From contig NZ_CP047452.1 in the NCBI RefSeq assembly GCF_030440595.1, forward strand, positions 744,001 to 808,000: a stretch of DNA of 64,000 nt, given 5' to 3'. A program made the position numbers and the translations under genes. The stretch is from Corynebacterium glucuronolyticum DSM 44120 (GTDB lineage: Bacteria; Actinomycetota; Actinomycetes; Mycobacteriales; Mycobacteriaceae). Positions 48,901-56,856 of this stretch are shown one piece after another (position 1 is the stretch's first letter; each line of letters begins with the position of its first letter). The notes below the pieces were generated by a model. It did no database searches. It saw only the letters and a list, made by a program, of their open reading frames with translations, and was not told the DNA's origin.

Positions 48901-51491
48901 ATGGTGGCCCCTACGGTGGCCACACCGCTGGCACCCTGTACGACCAGAATGGGCAGGGCACCGATGTGGAGATGGGTGGCAGTCGTGGTAATGGTCAGAT
49001 TGGTGGCCGTGCTGCGGGTGCCCGCCATGCCCAGTTCCCGAACCGCTACTGGACCGGACTGACTGGCAGTTCCTCGTTTGATTCGGTGGAGTCCACCAGT
49101 GTGGACGGTATGACCGTCTCCGGTGGGGCAACAAAATCGAAGCGGAGCATTGACTGGGGCACGGCGTCAGCGCTGGCATCGGAGTGGGAGAAGAAGGCAC
49201 ACCGTGACGCCGCACTGCGGAAGTACCTGCAAAAGGCACGCGTGTACGACACCGGCGGCATCTTGCCGACCGGTGGCCTGGCAATGAACCTTGGCAAGCC
49301 TGAGATCATTTGGCCTGCTGAAGCCACCAACGCGATGATGCAGATGGCGAAAACCTCGCCACAATTCGCCCGCGCCATGGATATGCTGGCCACGGCCGCA
49401 CCGGGTCTAGCACAGGCGATGAACAAGCTTGTGGCCGTGGACTACGTGTCTTTGCAAGACGAGCTCATTTCCGCCGTGCAAGGCGACGATGATGGCTACG
49501 GCGCGTTGGCGTCGCTCATCGGCGAGCAGCTGGCGGAAAAGGTCACCACCAAGCTTGCGTTCATCGGCGACCAGGTGCGTGACATGGCAGCCGGAACCTC
49601 CATGCGAGAATACTTCGCCGGTCTCGACGCAACCGACTCTGTGAAGCTCGCTGACCGCGTCGGCTCCATCTTTGGTGTGGACGGCATCAACAAGACCTTC
49701 GGCGGTATCACTGAGGGCTTCGAATCCATGGAGGACGCGGCCATCGGTCAAGTTGATGCAGCCGATGCTGTCACACAAGCGGAGAAGAACCTGGCGGAGA
49801 CCCGCGAAGAATACGCGAAAATGCTGGGCGAGACACCGGAGGCATCGAAGAAAACGATGCGCCGTATCGAGGATGCTGAGGCTGCTGTGGCGAAGGCCCG
49901 CAAGTCGGGTAACGCGGACCAGGTTGCTAAGGCTGAAAAGAAACTGGCGCGAATTCGTAAGGATGCCGCCGATGAGATGAGCAAGAGTGGCGAGAAGTCC
50001 TCTGATAATCTCATCGCTGCCCAGAAGGCCGTGTCTGAGGCTGAGGACGACCGGGCAAAGGCTCTCGGTGCGGCTAAGCTGGCGGCACAGAAGACCGGGC
50101 AGGCCCAGGTGGAGATGATTCTGCAGATCGCCGAGTCTGTCATGAAGGCGATCGAATGGGTGTCCGGCAAGGTCACCGACACCATTGGCGCGATGAGCAA
50201 GGCCTGGGGTGTCATTGCCGATGGGTACAAGGCCATGGGTGAGGTGGCGAAAGCTGTTGCAGAACTTAGGCAGAATGTTACCGGGCTCATTATCGACCAA
50301 GCATTAGCCCAGGTGCAGTTGGCGGCTGCTGTTCGCGGTGTGCGGATTGCACAGTTCGACAGTGTGCAGGCCCATCTTGATGGTGCGAAAACGATAGCTG
50401 AGGTGCAGGCTGCGTTTGATGCGCAGCGCCGGGCAGACATGCGACTGGCCGCCGCTAATTACACGGATTTGTCCCTGGCCTATGACAGGTTCCGAGGGGG
50501 CCTGGCGGCGGGGAACAAGGACGCTTTGGATCAGATGGCAGCCTGGTCCGATAAATCCCACGCCCTGTACTCTGACCTGTTGGCAGCCCAGGTGGGCCAA
50601 CAGCTGGTAGAGAAGAAAGCGCAGCAAGCGACGCTGGAGGCCACCTATAAGCACACGATGGCTGCGCTGGATTTACAGGATGTGACCGCAAACCTGCAGG
50701 TTGCGTCTAAGAAGCTGGCGGTTGCCTCCGGGAAGGCGTTTGGTGTGGATCAGGTTGGCGCCACAGTGGGGCAACGCTATGCGGAGCTTGTGTCTGAGAA
50801 GGCGAAGCTCACAGCTGACCAGGCCTCGGCAAAAACATGGATGAATCCGGTGGCGTGGTTTACGACGATGCCGGAGAATCAGCGCCGAATCGAGCAGATT
50901 AACGCGCAGCTTAAGCAGCTGGAGGCTAGTAAGGAGTTCCAGAAGCTCGACCCGAACCTTGTGGCCGAAACCCGGCGCATGGTCTCTAAGGCCGGTGCGA
51001 TGGGCTTCTTCGGCATGGGTGGCTCGGTGGAGTCGATGGTGAAGAACTCGTCGATTGGGGACGCGGCACGCGCCCTGGATGAGATGGAGTTCGAGAACTC
51101 CCTTATCGACATTAAGGCGCAGAATGACACATACCGGGCGAAGATCAAGAAGTCTATGGCTGAGCTCAAGCACCGTGAGCAGCTCAACCCGCTGGAGACG
51201 GAAATTGAGGGCCTGAAGCGTGAACAGGATTCCCATAAGACGTGGGCTGAGTATTGGCGCACAGGTGATGAGAACATTCGTAAGTCGCTGGCTGATTTGG
51301 CGAAGTTCCAGGCGGATGCCGCCACGGAGTTGAAGACGATGGCGCGGGAACCGGCCAAGGTTGTCCAGATACAGGGTGACCGGTTCTCTGGTGATCAGCT
51401 GGAGGCTGCGTTGACAGAGTTGGGGGTTCGTGTGGAGCGGTTGGAGAATCCTCGCCCGTCTGGTGCTCAGGTGGCAGCACTGTTGCGATAG
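45960..51491 (+). CDS. Tape measure protein with embedded peptidase domain
   Basis: This 1843-aa protein sets tail length. Residues 1-350 show typical TMP helices (GLAEAAGNLNAVAGGNAETF), the middle is hydrophobic and repetitive, including two copies of GWIKAGAQAMLGAAKMAAAW (DNA 47324-47390 and 47444-47510). Residues ~900-1060 form a probable NlpC/P60-like cysteine peptidase: PYVWGGG, Cys929 (WGDCSGAMSG) and His988 (YGGHTAGTL), which could locally open peptidoglycan during DNA entry. The rest is coiled coil. At roughly 1.5 angstrom per residue the tail would be near 275 nm at most. Confidence 0.9.
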   Translation: MAVDLATAFIRIVPRTEGMQKSITAAFKDMGKLGETAGKDLSAGIDKTLASGVKGSGKPVGKELGKDIDTALQAAVKGAGSNAGKEVSTEFDKTASAGAEKAGQNFGLRFTGALKGLGFGTLAGVGMQAVQTLTGGMSNLVSEAVAASDATDKFKQTLNFAGLDTGAIDKATSAAQTYADQTVYELADIQNMTAQLAANGIQDYTGLAEAAGNLNAVAGGNAETFKSVGMVMSQTAGQGKLTTENWNQLSDAIPGASGRLQKALEEAGAYTGNFRDAMQKGEITADEFNDAVMKIGSEPVAVEAAESTSTFEGMIGNLQAALSGGLAEAFNQLKPYIETFVNGLTTAAETAIPMMTDALEAAINGTKDFIGFVQNIPTIMGDLAGWVEDNKNRILIAAAAISPVVVPIMMALAAQWTRAGIAATVSAAQQVAAWVSTQVQAVRAGAVMVLNLWKTGAGWIKAGAQAMLGAAKMAAAWIIAKGKAGLSLVASIAAVGAGWIKAGAQAMLGAAKMAAAWFVGLGPIAWVTTAVVAVGAALWAFFTKTETGRQMWASFTEFLGQCWEGIKQFFSDGWAKMQETFFSIGERVEEVKQFFSGLGESISSGWSAAVDGVSTKWGELTGALSSAWDSIQSVFATGWEALKAGFFSLWETSVSAVQTAWDNVANGLSLAWEMVKQAFQNAWDFINMVVFEPFKAAFSVVRAVFSGDTEGMKVAFTMFKVAIHNAIEAIKGRLNTLVDGFKQIPGKIRSAFANAGNWLLDAGKSIIRGLGDGIRAMGGHIADAIRAVVPDSLERFVPGLQFGGIIPAFARGGVLPSVPGVPRSQRDPILGWSTEKKQPVARVEPGEFIVNRDATRKNLPLLAAINSGVVLGKKGDFGLPGYADGGVVGFDDVMKFIRGGSVNGKKAPRSLEGAPYVWGGGLLANWGDCSGAMSGIAAFVTGMALAGRKFATMNEGAVLSQMGFKRGTSPGKNAFEVGFFNGGPYGGHTAGTLYDQNGQGTDVEMGGSRGNGQIGGRAAGARHAQFPNRYWTGLTGSSSFDSVESTSVDGMTVSGGATKSKRSIDWGTASALASEWEKKAHRDAALRKYLQKARVYDTGGILPTGGLAMNLGKPEIIWPAEATNAMMQMAKTSPQFARAMDMLATAAPGLAQAMNKLVAVDYVSLQDELISAVQGDDDGYGALASLIGEQLAEKVTTKLAFIGDQVRDMAAGTSMREYFAGLDATDSVKLADRVGSIFGVDGINKTFGGITEGFESMEDAAIGQVDAADAVTQAEKNLAETREEYAKMLGETPEASKKTMRRIEDAEAAVAKARKSGNADQVAKAEKKLARIRKDAADEMSKSGEKSSDNLIAAQKAVSEAEDDRAKALGAAKLAAQKTGQAQVEMILQIAESVMKAIEWVSGKVTDTIGAMSKAWGVIADGYKAMGEVAKAVAELRQNVTGLIIDQALAQVQLAAAVRGVRIAQFDSVQAHLDGAKTIAEVQAAFDAQRRADMRLAAANYTDLSLAYDRFRGGLAAGNKDALDQMAAWSDKSHALYSDLLAAQVGQQLVEKKAQQATLEATYKHTMAALDLQDVTANLQVASKKLAVASGKAFGVDQVGATVGQRYAELVSEKAKLTADQASAKTWMNPVAWFTTMPENQRRIEQINAQLKQLEASKEFQKLDPNLVAETRRMVSKAGAMGFFGMGGSVESMVKNSSIGDAARALDEMEFENSLIDIKAQNDTYRAKIKKSMAELKHREQLNPLETEIEGLKREQDSHKTWAEYWRTGDENIRKSLADLAKFQADAATELKTMAREPAKVVQIQGDRFSGDQLEAALTELGVRVERLENPRPSGAQVAALLR
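47324..47510 (+). repeat. 67-bp in-frame duplication in tape measure gene
   Basis: Bases 47324-47390 recur at 47444-47510 with a few third-position changes; the offset is 120 bases (40 codons). It duplicates a Gly/Ala-rich hydrophobic segment. Confidence 0.85.
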
Positions 51492-51505
51492 GAAGGAATT
51501 AGTAC

Positions 51506-52225
51506 GTGGAGTTGCGTTATATCGCCCCCAGCGGGGCAGAATACCGCCTGTTGGATGGTTCCGATGGTGAGCCGTTCATTGCGGCGGAGTCTTTGACCGG
51601 CCTGGTGGGTGTGTTTGAGGACACGCCGGTGTCTGTGATTGGAGCGCCCGGCGGCCGAGTGGATTTCCGCGACCGGGTAGTTAAACCCATGGAGGGCGGT
51701 TTTCAGTTGGTGGTGTTCACTCGGGAGCAGTGGGCTAAGGCGCGCCGGGATTTCTCCACCCGGCAGCCGGGGCTCCTTGTGCTTATTGGGGAGCGCCGGT
51801 TTGAGTTGCCGGTCCGCTTGTCGGCGTCACTTCCAGCACCGTCCACTGTGCCGAGTGCAGGCACAGCATTGGAGGTGGCGCTTGTTGCTGACGGTGGCGT
51901 GTGGCTGTCCACTGGGAAGGGCACTGGGACTGTCACAGTGACGAATTGGGGAGATGTGCCAGTATGGCCAAAAATCGTGTTCTCGGGTGCCGGAAAGGTG
52001 ACTTTGCCGTCCGGCACCACTATCCCGTTGCCTTCAGTGACGGGTGAGCATGTTCTCGACCTGTCACGTGGTGGAGCTGGAACCGCCGTCAATGTGGTGT
52101 CAGGTTCACGGGTTCCCGTTGATGCAGTGGCCGAGATGGTCCCCGTCGGTGCCACGAGGACATTCCGCACCGAGGGGCCGGTACGTCTCGAGTGGAAGAT
52201 TGGAGTTTTTGACCCATGGATTTAG
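51506..52225 (+). CDS. Distal tail protein (Dit-like)
   Basis: This 239-aa beta-rich protein starts with GTG after GGAAGGAATT. Its place directly after the tape measure and the ELRYIAPSGAEYRLLDGSDG opening fit a distal tail protein that forms the hub at the tail tip. The end is typical (VRLEWKIGVFDPWI). It overlaps the next gene by ten bases. Confidence 0.75.
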   Translation: MELRYIAPSGAEYRLLDGSDGEPFIAAESLTGLVGVFEDTPVSVIGAPGGRVDFRDRVVKPMEGGFQLVVFTREQWAKARRDFSTRQPGLLVLIGERRFELPVRLSASLPAPSTVPSAGTALEVALVADGGVWLSTGKGTGTVTVTNWGDVPVWPKIVFSGAGKVTLPSGTTIPLPSVTGEHVLDLSRGGAGTAVNVVSGSRVPVDAVAEMVPVGATRTFRTEGPVRLEWKIGVFDPWI

Positions 52226-53088
52226 GTGAGTGGCGCAAACACATTAATGCTGTGGTCGCCGATGAAGGCCAATGGGTGGGTGTACTCGATGAGAACGGTC
52301 TGCCCATCTACGAGCTCGGACAGTTGGTGTCTGTGTCGTTTCCGGAGCAGCGCCTGTCCGCATCCTCCATCGAGATCACCGTGAGAGTGTCGCCCGGTGA
52401 CCGGGTGGTGAATGACCTCATCGGTGAAGGGCTTGGCGTGATGGATAGTGAGGGCCGGCTGGTGCCTGCAGCTGGTCCCACGCGGCTGATCTGCCTGGTG
52501 CGCGGTGGTGAGCGTCGCGTGGCAACGGTGACACACACGGTTGTGTCTGGCGGGTTGGCGCCAACCTTGGTCACGGTTCATGGTGTCGACCTTCTTGACG
52601 GGCTGGCGTGGTGGCCGTGCCCATCAATTCCCGTCCAGTGGCAGGCAGGCAAATTCACCACGTGGAAGACGGACGCGTCTGGTGAACCATATTCGACGCC
52701 ACGTGTGTTAGCGCAGGTTCCCTTAAGCACGCGGGCGGACGGCTACACGAAGAAAGGCCCAGCTAGGAAAATATTGAGAGAGCTCGTGCAGGATTCCTTC
52801 GACGCCGTCAACACTCTCATGGGCTGGTCCGACCCGCACGCCTTCGTCGAATTTGACACCACGGAAGACACGTCGCCGGAAACACTGGTCCGTGTCAATG
52901 ATGACCCCATCTGGGGCACCATTTCGGAACCCGCACGGGCTGCCGGTCTTGGTGTGGAGGTGCGCCTGTGGTGGCCAGGCGACACGCCAATACGTGTACG
53001 CACCAGTCGAGAACCCACCCAATTCGCACTGCGGGAGTGGGATCACCCGGTGCAGATTGTACGAATCAACATGCTCAAGGAGGCATAG
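52216..53088 (+). CDS. Tail hub protein (Tal/gp37-like)
   Basis: This is a 290-aa protein in the position of the tail-associated lysin or hub protein. The N-terminal half has VVADEGQWVGVLDENGLPIY and an SIEITVRVSPGDRVVNDLIG stretch typical of gp37-like siphovirus tail proteins. It lacks a visible peptidase motif; the lytic domain seems to be in the tape measure instead. Confidence 0.65.
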   Translation: MDLGEWRKHINAVVADEGQWVGVLDENGLPIYELGQLVSVSFPEQRLSASSIEITVRVSPGDRVVNDLIGEGLGVMDSEGRLVPAAGPTRLICLVRGGERRVATVTHTVVSGGLAPTLVTVHGVDLLDGLAWWPCPSIPVQWQAGKFTTWKTDASGEPYSTPRVLAQVPLSTRADGYTKKGPARKILRELVQDSFDAVNTLMGWSDPHAFVEFDTTEDTSPETLVRVNDDPIWGTISEPARAAGLGVEVRLWWPGDTPIRVRTSREPTQFALREWDHPVQIVRINMLKEA

Positions 53089-53092
53089 GAAA

Positions 53093-56000
53093 ATGCAACC
53101 GCTCATCGCTGATGGGGGAGAACTCACCGTGCTCCGCTCCCTGGCTGCCTGCTCGTATGGCCGATGGTCAGTAACGTGGCCGGAGTCCGTCCCCGAGGAC
53201 CAGCGCCCCACACTGCCGGATGACCAGGAATTCGGATACGTCTCGCAGCTTAAAACCACGCCCGGCCGTATGGGACGCCGGTTCGTCCGCACCGACGTGT
53301 CCATCACTGCCGCAGACTACGGCGTCGACGGGAAACCCCTGCCATACTCTGGGGCCAGTGACGTGGAAACATCCCTCGATGCCGCTACAAAACGTACCTC
53401 CGGCGAAGTCTTTTTCGAGCGGGAGGTAACCCGCGCCGGGCTTAATGGTCTTATCCCGCGCCGTGACTTCGACGTTGATGACCTTATTCCTGTCCAAATC
53501 TGGGGGAAGGTCGTCACAGCCCCTGTTACCTCGATTACAGACGTGTCTGAGCAGGGTGCGGTCATTGATTGGCGGGTGCATGTTGGCGGGTCTTTGTTGG
53601 CGGATAGTGCTGCCCGGCAAAGGTCAAACAGGGAGATTGAGGCGGCGATAGCCCAGGAGCGTCGAGAACGGCTCAAAGACGTTGGTGACGCTAACGCAAA
53701 AGCCGAGTCTGCTTATGGTGAGGCTGTTGCTGCTAGGCGGGATGGTGTGGTGGCTAGGTCTGATGCTGCGGCGGCGAAGGATGCAGCGGGGCGGGCTGTG
53801 ACGGAGCAGGTGTTTGAGTTCGCGGCGGGGGCGTCTCGTGTGGAGGCACCTGTGTCGGGGTGGTCGCAGGCCTATCCTGGGGATGAGGCTGGTGTGGTGT
53901 GGCAGCGGTCGGTCACCTATTTTGGTGATGGCCGTGTGGAGCGTGGCCCCGCTGTTGTGACAACAGGCGCGCCGGGGCAACCAGGCCCTCAGGGGCCTAA
54001 GGGGGAGCCGGGTGCTGATGGTGTGCCGGGCAAGAACGGGGTGGGGGTGCGTGACACCACCATCACGTATGCAGCGTCTGCCTCTGGCACCCAAGCCCCC
54101 ACCTCTGGGTGGGGGATACAACCCCCGGCTAGTGTCCCGGCAGGCCAGTTTGTTTGGACCAAAACTACCCTCCGCTACACCGACAACACCACCGAAGACA
54201 TTTACACAGTCGGCAAGATCGGCGAAACCGGCCCCCAGGGTCCGCGTGGTGCAACCGGTGCCCAAGGCCCGAAGGGGGCTACGGGTAGTGATGGCCGCCC
54301 GGGTAAAGACGGCACGAAACTCACCTCCACCACCGTGACCTATGCTGTGTCCACCTCCGGAACCCGGGCCCCGTCGTCCGGGTGGCAGGTGCAGCCACCG
54401 GCCGCCGCGCCGGGCCAGTTCATGTGGACACGGTTCGTGTGGACATACTCGGATGGAACCTCCGAGACTGGGTACTCTGTGGGCAAGATCGGTGACACTG
54501 GGCCACGTGGACCCCAGGGGGCGAAAGGCAATACCGGCGCCACAGGCCCCCAGGGTCCGCAAGGTCCTCGTGGTGCTACGGGTTCCCGGGGTGTGTCGAC
54601 TACATCGGTGACGCATTTTTGGCGGTGGGCTGGGTCGAAACCGGGCACACCGCAGGGCACTGGTAACCCATCGGGCTGGTCCACGTCGCAGCCTGCCTAC
54701 CAGGTGGGTCAGAAACTGTGGGTGACAATCCGCACCCTGTTTTCTAATGGAACCGCCACCTGGTCCCCTGTGACTGAGGAGGCATCCGTGTCTGCTGCTA
54801 CCGCTATTTCTGCAGAGGCTGCGAACACGAAAAACCGAGTCTGGTACGCAGCCCGCGACCCCGCCGCTCGTGGTGCGCTCCCCGGCGACACATGGTTTAG
54901 ATACTCCGGCAACACGATTGTGGGCCAGTGGCGGTGGACCGGCACAAGCTGGGTCACACAAACCATTGGTAACCAGGTGATAGCTAACCTGGATGCGGGA
55001 AAAATCACCTCCGGTATTATCGACGCGCGCCGTATTGGTGCCGAGACTATTGACGCGTCAAAAATAAAAGCGGATTCCATCACCGTTAGGGAGCTTCGAG
55101 CTGGCACAATAGTTCCAATTGGCACCTCGCTTATAGTTTCCGAGCCACCTAGGTCGTGGGCGGCACCGGAGCCGATCTGGTGGCAGCAGCCAGGCCTTGG
55201 CACCGTCGTTGATGGTGCGACCGGGAAATACGCAGCCCCATTAGGCAATCGATACAAATACTCGCAGGGCGGCACCACTGCCCCTCCTATGCGCTTAGTG
55301 AAGGTGCAGCCCGGCAAGAAATACCGGCTCCGCTTTTGGACATGGGCGTTCGACGCTGGCTCCCGCCTTTATATTGAAATGCGGGATAAGAACGGGGCGT
55401 ATGCTGTGAAATCCGGTGCCGTCTCTAGCTACGTCACGCCGAAGAAGAAAACCGGCAATTGGGGCGGATGGGCCGGACCCCGCTGGGATTACACAGGCTC
55501 AGCTAGAGGATCATATCTGGTGGAAAATTTGGAGGTGCCAACAACTCCCACCCTTATAGAATCCACCATAGCGTTTAATCCGGAGGTTGAATGGGTCAAA
55601 CTCGCCAAATTCTATTGGAGTCATCCGAACGGTGTAAAAACTGTCCAATATCTCGCCGGTCTCACCCTCGACCTGGATGTTATCGACCAGGCGCAAATCG
55701 ACGCAAACCAATCTGCTCAGATTGCTATTAACAAGAAGAATATCGAGCTACAGGCCGCTGTTAGCGAGTTCCTGCGACTACAGCGCAGCTTCGATCATGC
55801 GACTAATATTTACCGCGATAATCTCATTGACGCCACCAGAACACGGCTGATAAATGCCTCACCTAGTTCAGGTGATTGGACAAAGGTAATTACTAACGCC
55901 GGCCTAAAGCTCGAATACGAAGGCAATAATTTTAATCAGATCCGTATCCGCTCAAAAACATTTATAGGCACTGCCGTCGCCGTCGGAACCTTCACAGGCG

Positions 56001-56230
56001 GAACGCCGTTTATATCTGTCTGCAACTTCGCCCCCGGCGACCTGGATCACCTGTACATAGTGGAGCCACGTGGGAAAACTCTTTATGAGCTGGCACTCAT
56101 TCTCTCCCCCCGCTTCTCACTCGAGGAGCCAAGCAACCTTATCTCTTTACGACAGCAGCTGCTTTCTTCTCAAAACAAAATCCGAGCAGTGAGCGACGAG
56201 CTCACAGCACTCGTCGCTCGGAAACCATAA
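53093..56230 (+). CDS. Tail fibre / receptor-binding protein with collagen-like repeats
   Basis: This is a 1045-aa protein starting after AAGGAGGCATAGG. Residues ~1-280 are a baseplate-attaching domain; three G-X-Y collagen-like blocks follow (near 290-320, 375-410 and 460-500; for example GPQGPKGEPGADG, GPQGPRGATGAQGPKG), alternating with near-repeated ~50-residue domains (TSGWGIQPPASVPAGQFVWT versus SSGWQVQPPAAAPGQFMWTR). After a SGIIDARRIGAETIDASKIK segment, the ~350-residue C-terminal end is a probable beta-rich receptor-binding tip. The last part is lower in GC, suggesting a separate origin. Confidence 0.85.
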   Translation: MQPLIADGGELTVLRSLAACSYGRWSVTWPESVPEDQRPTLPDDQEFGYVSQLKTTPGRMGRRFVRTDVSITAADYGVDGKPLPYSGASDVETSLDAATKRTSGEVFFEREVTRAGLNGLIPRRDFDVDDLIPVQIWGKVVTAPVTSITDVSEQGAVIDWRVHVGGSLLADSAARQRSNREIEAAIAQERRERLKDVGDANAKAESAYGEAVAARRDGVVARSDAAAAKDAAGRAVTEQVFEFAAGASRVEAPVSGWSQAYPGDEAGVVWQRSVTYFGDGRVERGPAVVTTGAPGQPGPQGPKGEPGADGVPGKNGVGVRDTTITYAASASGTQAPTSGWGIQPPASVPAGQFVWTKTTLRYTDNTTEDIYTVGKIGETGPQGPRGATGAQGPKGATGSDGRPGKDGTKLTSTTVTYAVSTSGTRAPSSGWQVQPPAAAPGQFMWTRFVWTYSDGTSETGYSVGKIGDTGPRGPQGAKGNTGATGPQGPQGPRGATGSRGVSTTSVTHFWRWAGSKPGTPQGTGNPSGWSTSQPAYQVGQKLWVTIRTLFSNGTATWSPVTEEASVSAATAISAEAANTKNRVWYAARDPAARGALPGDTWFRYSGNTIVGQWRWTGTSWVTQTIGNQVIANLDAGKITSGIIDARRIGAETIDASKIKADSITVRELRAGTIVPIGTSLIVSEPPRSWAAPEPIWWQQPGLGTVVDGATGKYAAPLGNRYKYSQGGTTAPPMRLVKVQPGKKYRLRFWTWAFDAGSRLYIEMRDKNGAYAVKSGAVSSYVTPKKKTGNWGGWAGPRWDYTGSARGSYLVENLEVPTTPTLIESTIAFNPEVEWVKLAKFYWSHPNGVKTVQYLAGLTLDLDVIDQAQIDANQSAQIAINKKNIELQAAVSEFLRLQRSFDHATNIYRDNLIDATRTRLINASPSSGDWTKVITNAGLKLEYEGNNFNQIRIRSKTFIGTAVAVGTFTGGTPFISVCNFAPGDLDHLYIVEPRGKTLYELALILSPRFSLEEPSNLISLRQQLLSSQNKIRAVSDELTALVARKP

Positions 56231-56458
56231 CAATGACATGCATCTCACTGATCTCGTTGCCCCTGCTCGGGTCGTAGCTCTTCTTCGGGAACACCGTAGT
56301 CATTATCGGTGAGGCTCCTTTCAAATCAGAGCCTCACACACAAAATCCCTCACACTCTCTTATTCGGAGGTGAGCCATGTAAACACAACACAACACACAA
56401 CACAACACACAACACAACACACAACACAACACGTGGCAATACAGGAAAGGAAAAACCC
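56231..56458 (+). other. Intergenic region with hairpin, start-stop mini-ORF and repeats
   Basis: A 9-bp perfect stem (GTGAGGCTC 56309-56317 / GAGCCTCAC 56329-56337) is followed by GGAGG and, six bases on, ATG TAA (56377-56382), an ideally placed start followed at once by a stop. Four perfect 12-bp ACACAACACAAC units (56383-56430) come next, then the next gene's AGGAAAGGAAA site. No other ORF is convincing. Confidence 0.7.
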
Positions 56459-56854
56459 ATGCCAGATTCCAAGAAAATCACCCTCGACACCGACCTCACC
56501 ACACTCACAGACCAAGAGCTCGGCACCCACCAGCAAGCCTGCTGGGACCGCTCCATGGACATCGATAAGGAACGCGAACGCCGTAACGCCCTACCCTGGG
56601 TGTGGGACTCCGATGAGAAAACCGTCACCACCATCCGTAAGGCACTGTCCAAACCCGCCCACCGTGGCGCTGACAAACCAGAACCCTGGGCCAAACCCAC
56701 CTCAGCCATTGATGCCTACCTCAAAGGCGACCGCGTAACCCACCAGGGCGACACCTGGATCGCCACAGGCTGCGGCATGATCATGGACCCACCCGGAACC
56801 CAACCCGTCGACCAGCCCGAACTATGGCGCGCCGAGATCTCCCCGGAGGTCTAG
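56459..56854 (+). CDS. Small tail/lysis-linked protein with carbohydrate-binding-like end
   Basis: This is a 131-aa protein starting at 56459 after AAAGGAAAAACCC. Its C-terminal ~40 residues (YLKGDRVTHQGDTWIATG, then PELWRAEI) resemble CBM5/12-type carbohydrate-binding modules, which often sit on fibres or lysins. The N-terminal part is helical and charged. It overlaps nothing and is two bases from the endolysin gene. Confidence 0.6.
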   Translation: MPDSKKITLDTDLTTLTDQELGTHQQACWDRSMDIDKERERRNALPWVWDSDEKTVTTIRKALSKPAHRGADKPEPWAKPTSAIDAYLKGDRVTHQGDTWIATGCGMIMDPPGTQPVDQPELWRAEISPEV

Positions 56855-56856
56855 AG

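Noticed and set aside
53624..54961. 445-codon minus-strand frame opposite the fibre gene
   Set aside because: It mirrors the G-X-Y repeats (Pro/Arg/Thr-rich nonsense) and has no independent support.
56383..56430. Four 12-bp repeats as a CRISPR array
   Set aside because: The units are contiguous without spacers and there are no cas genes in the window.
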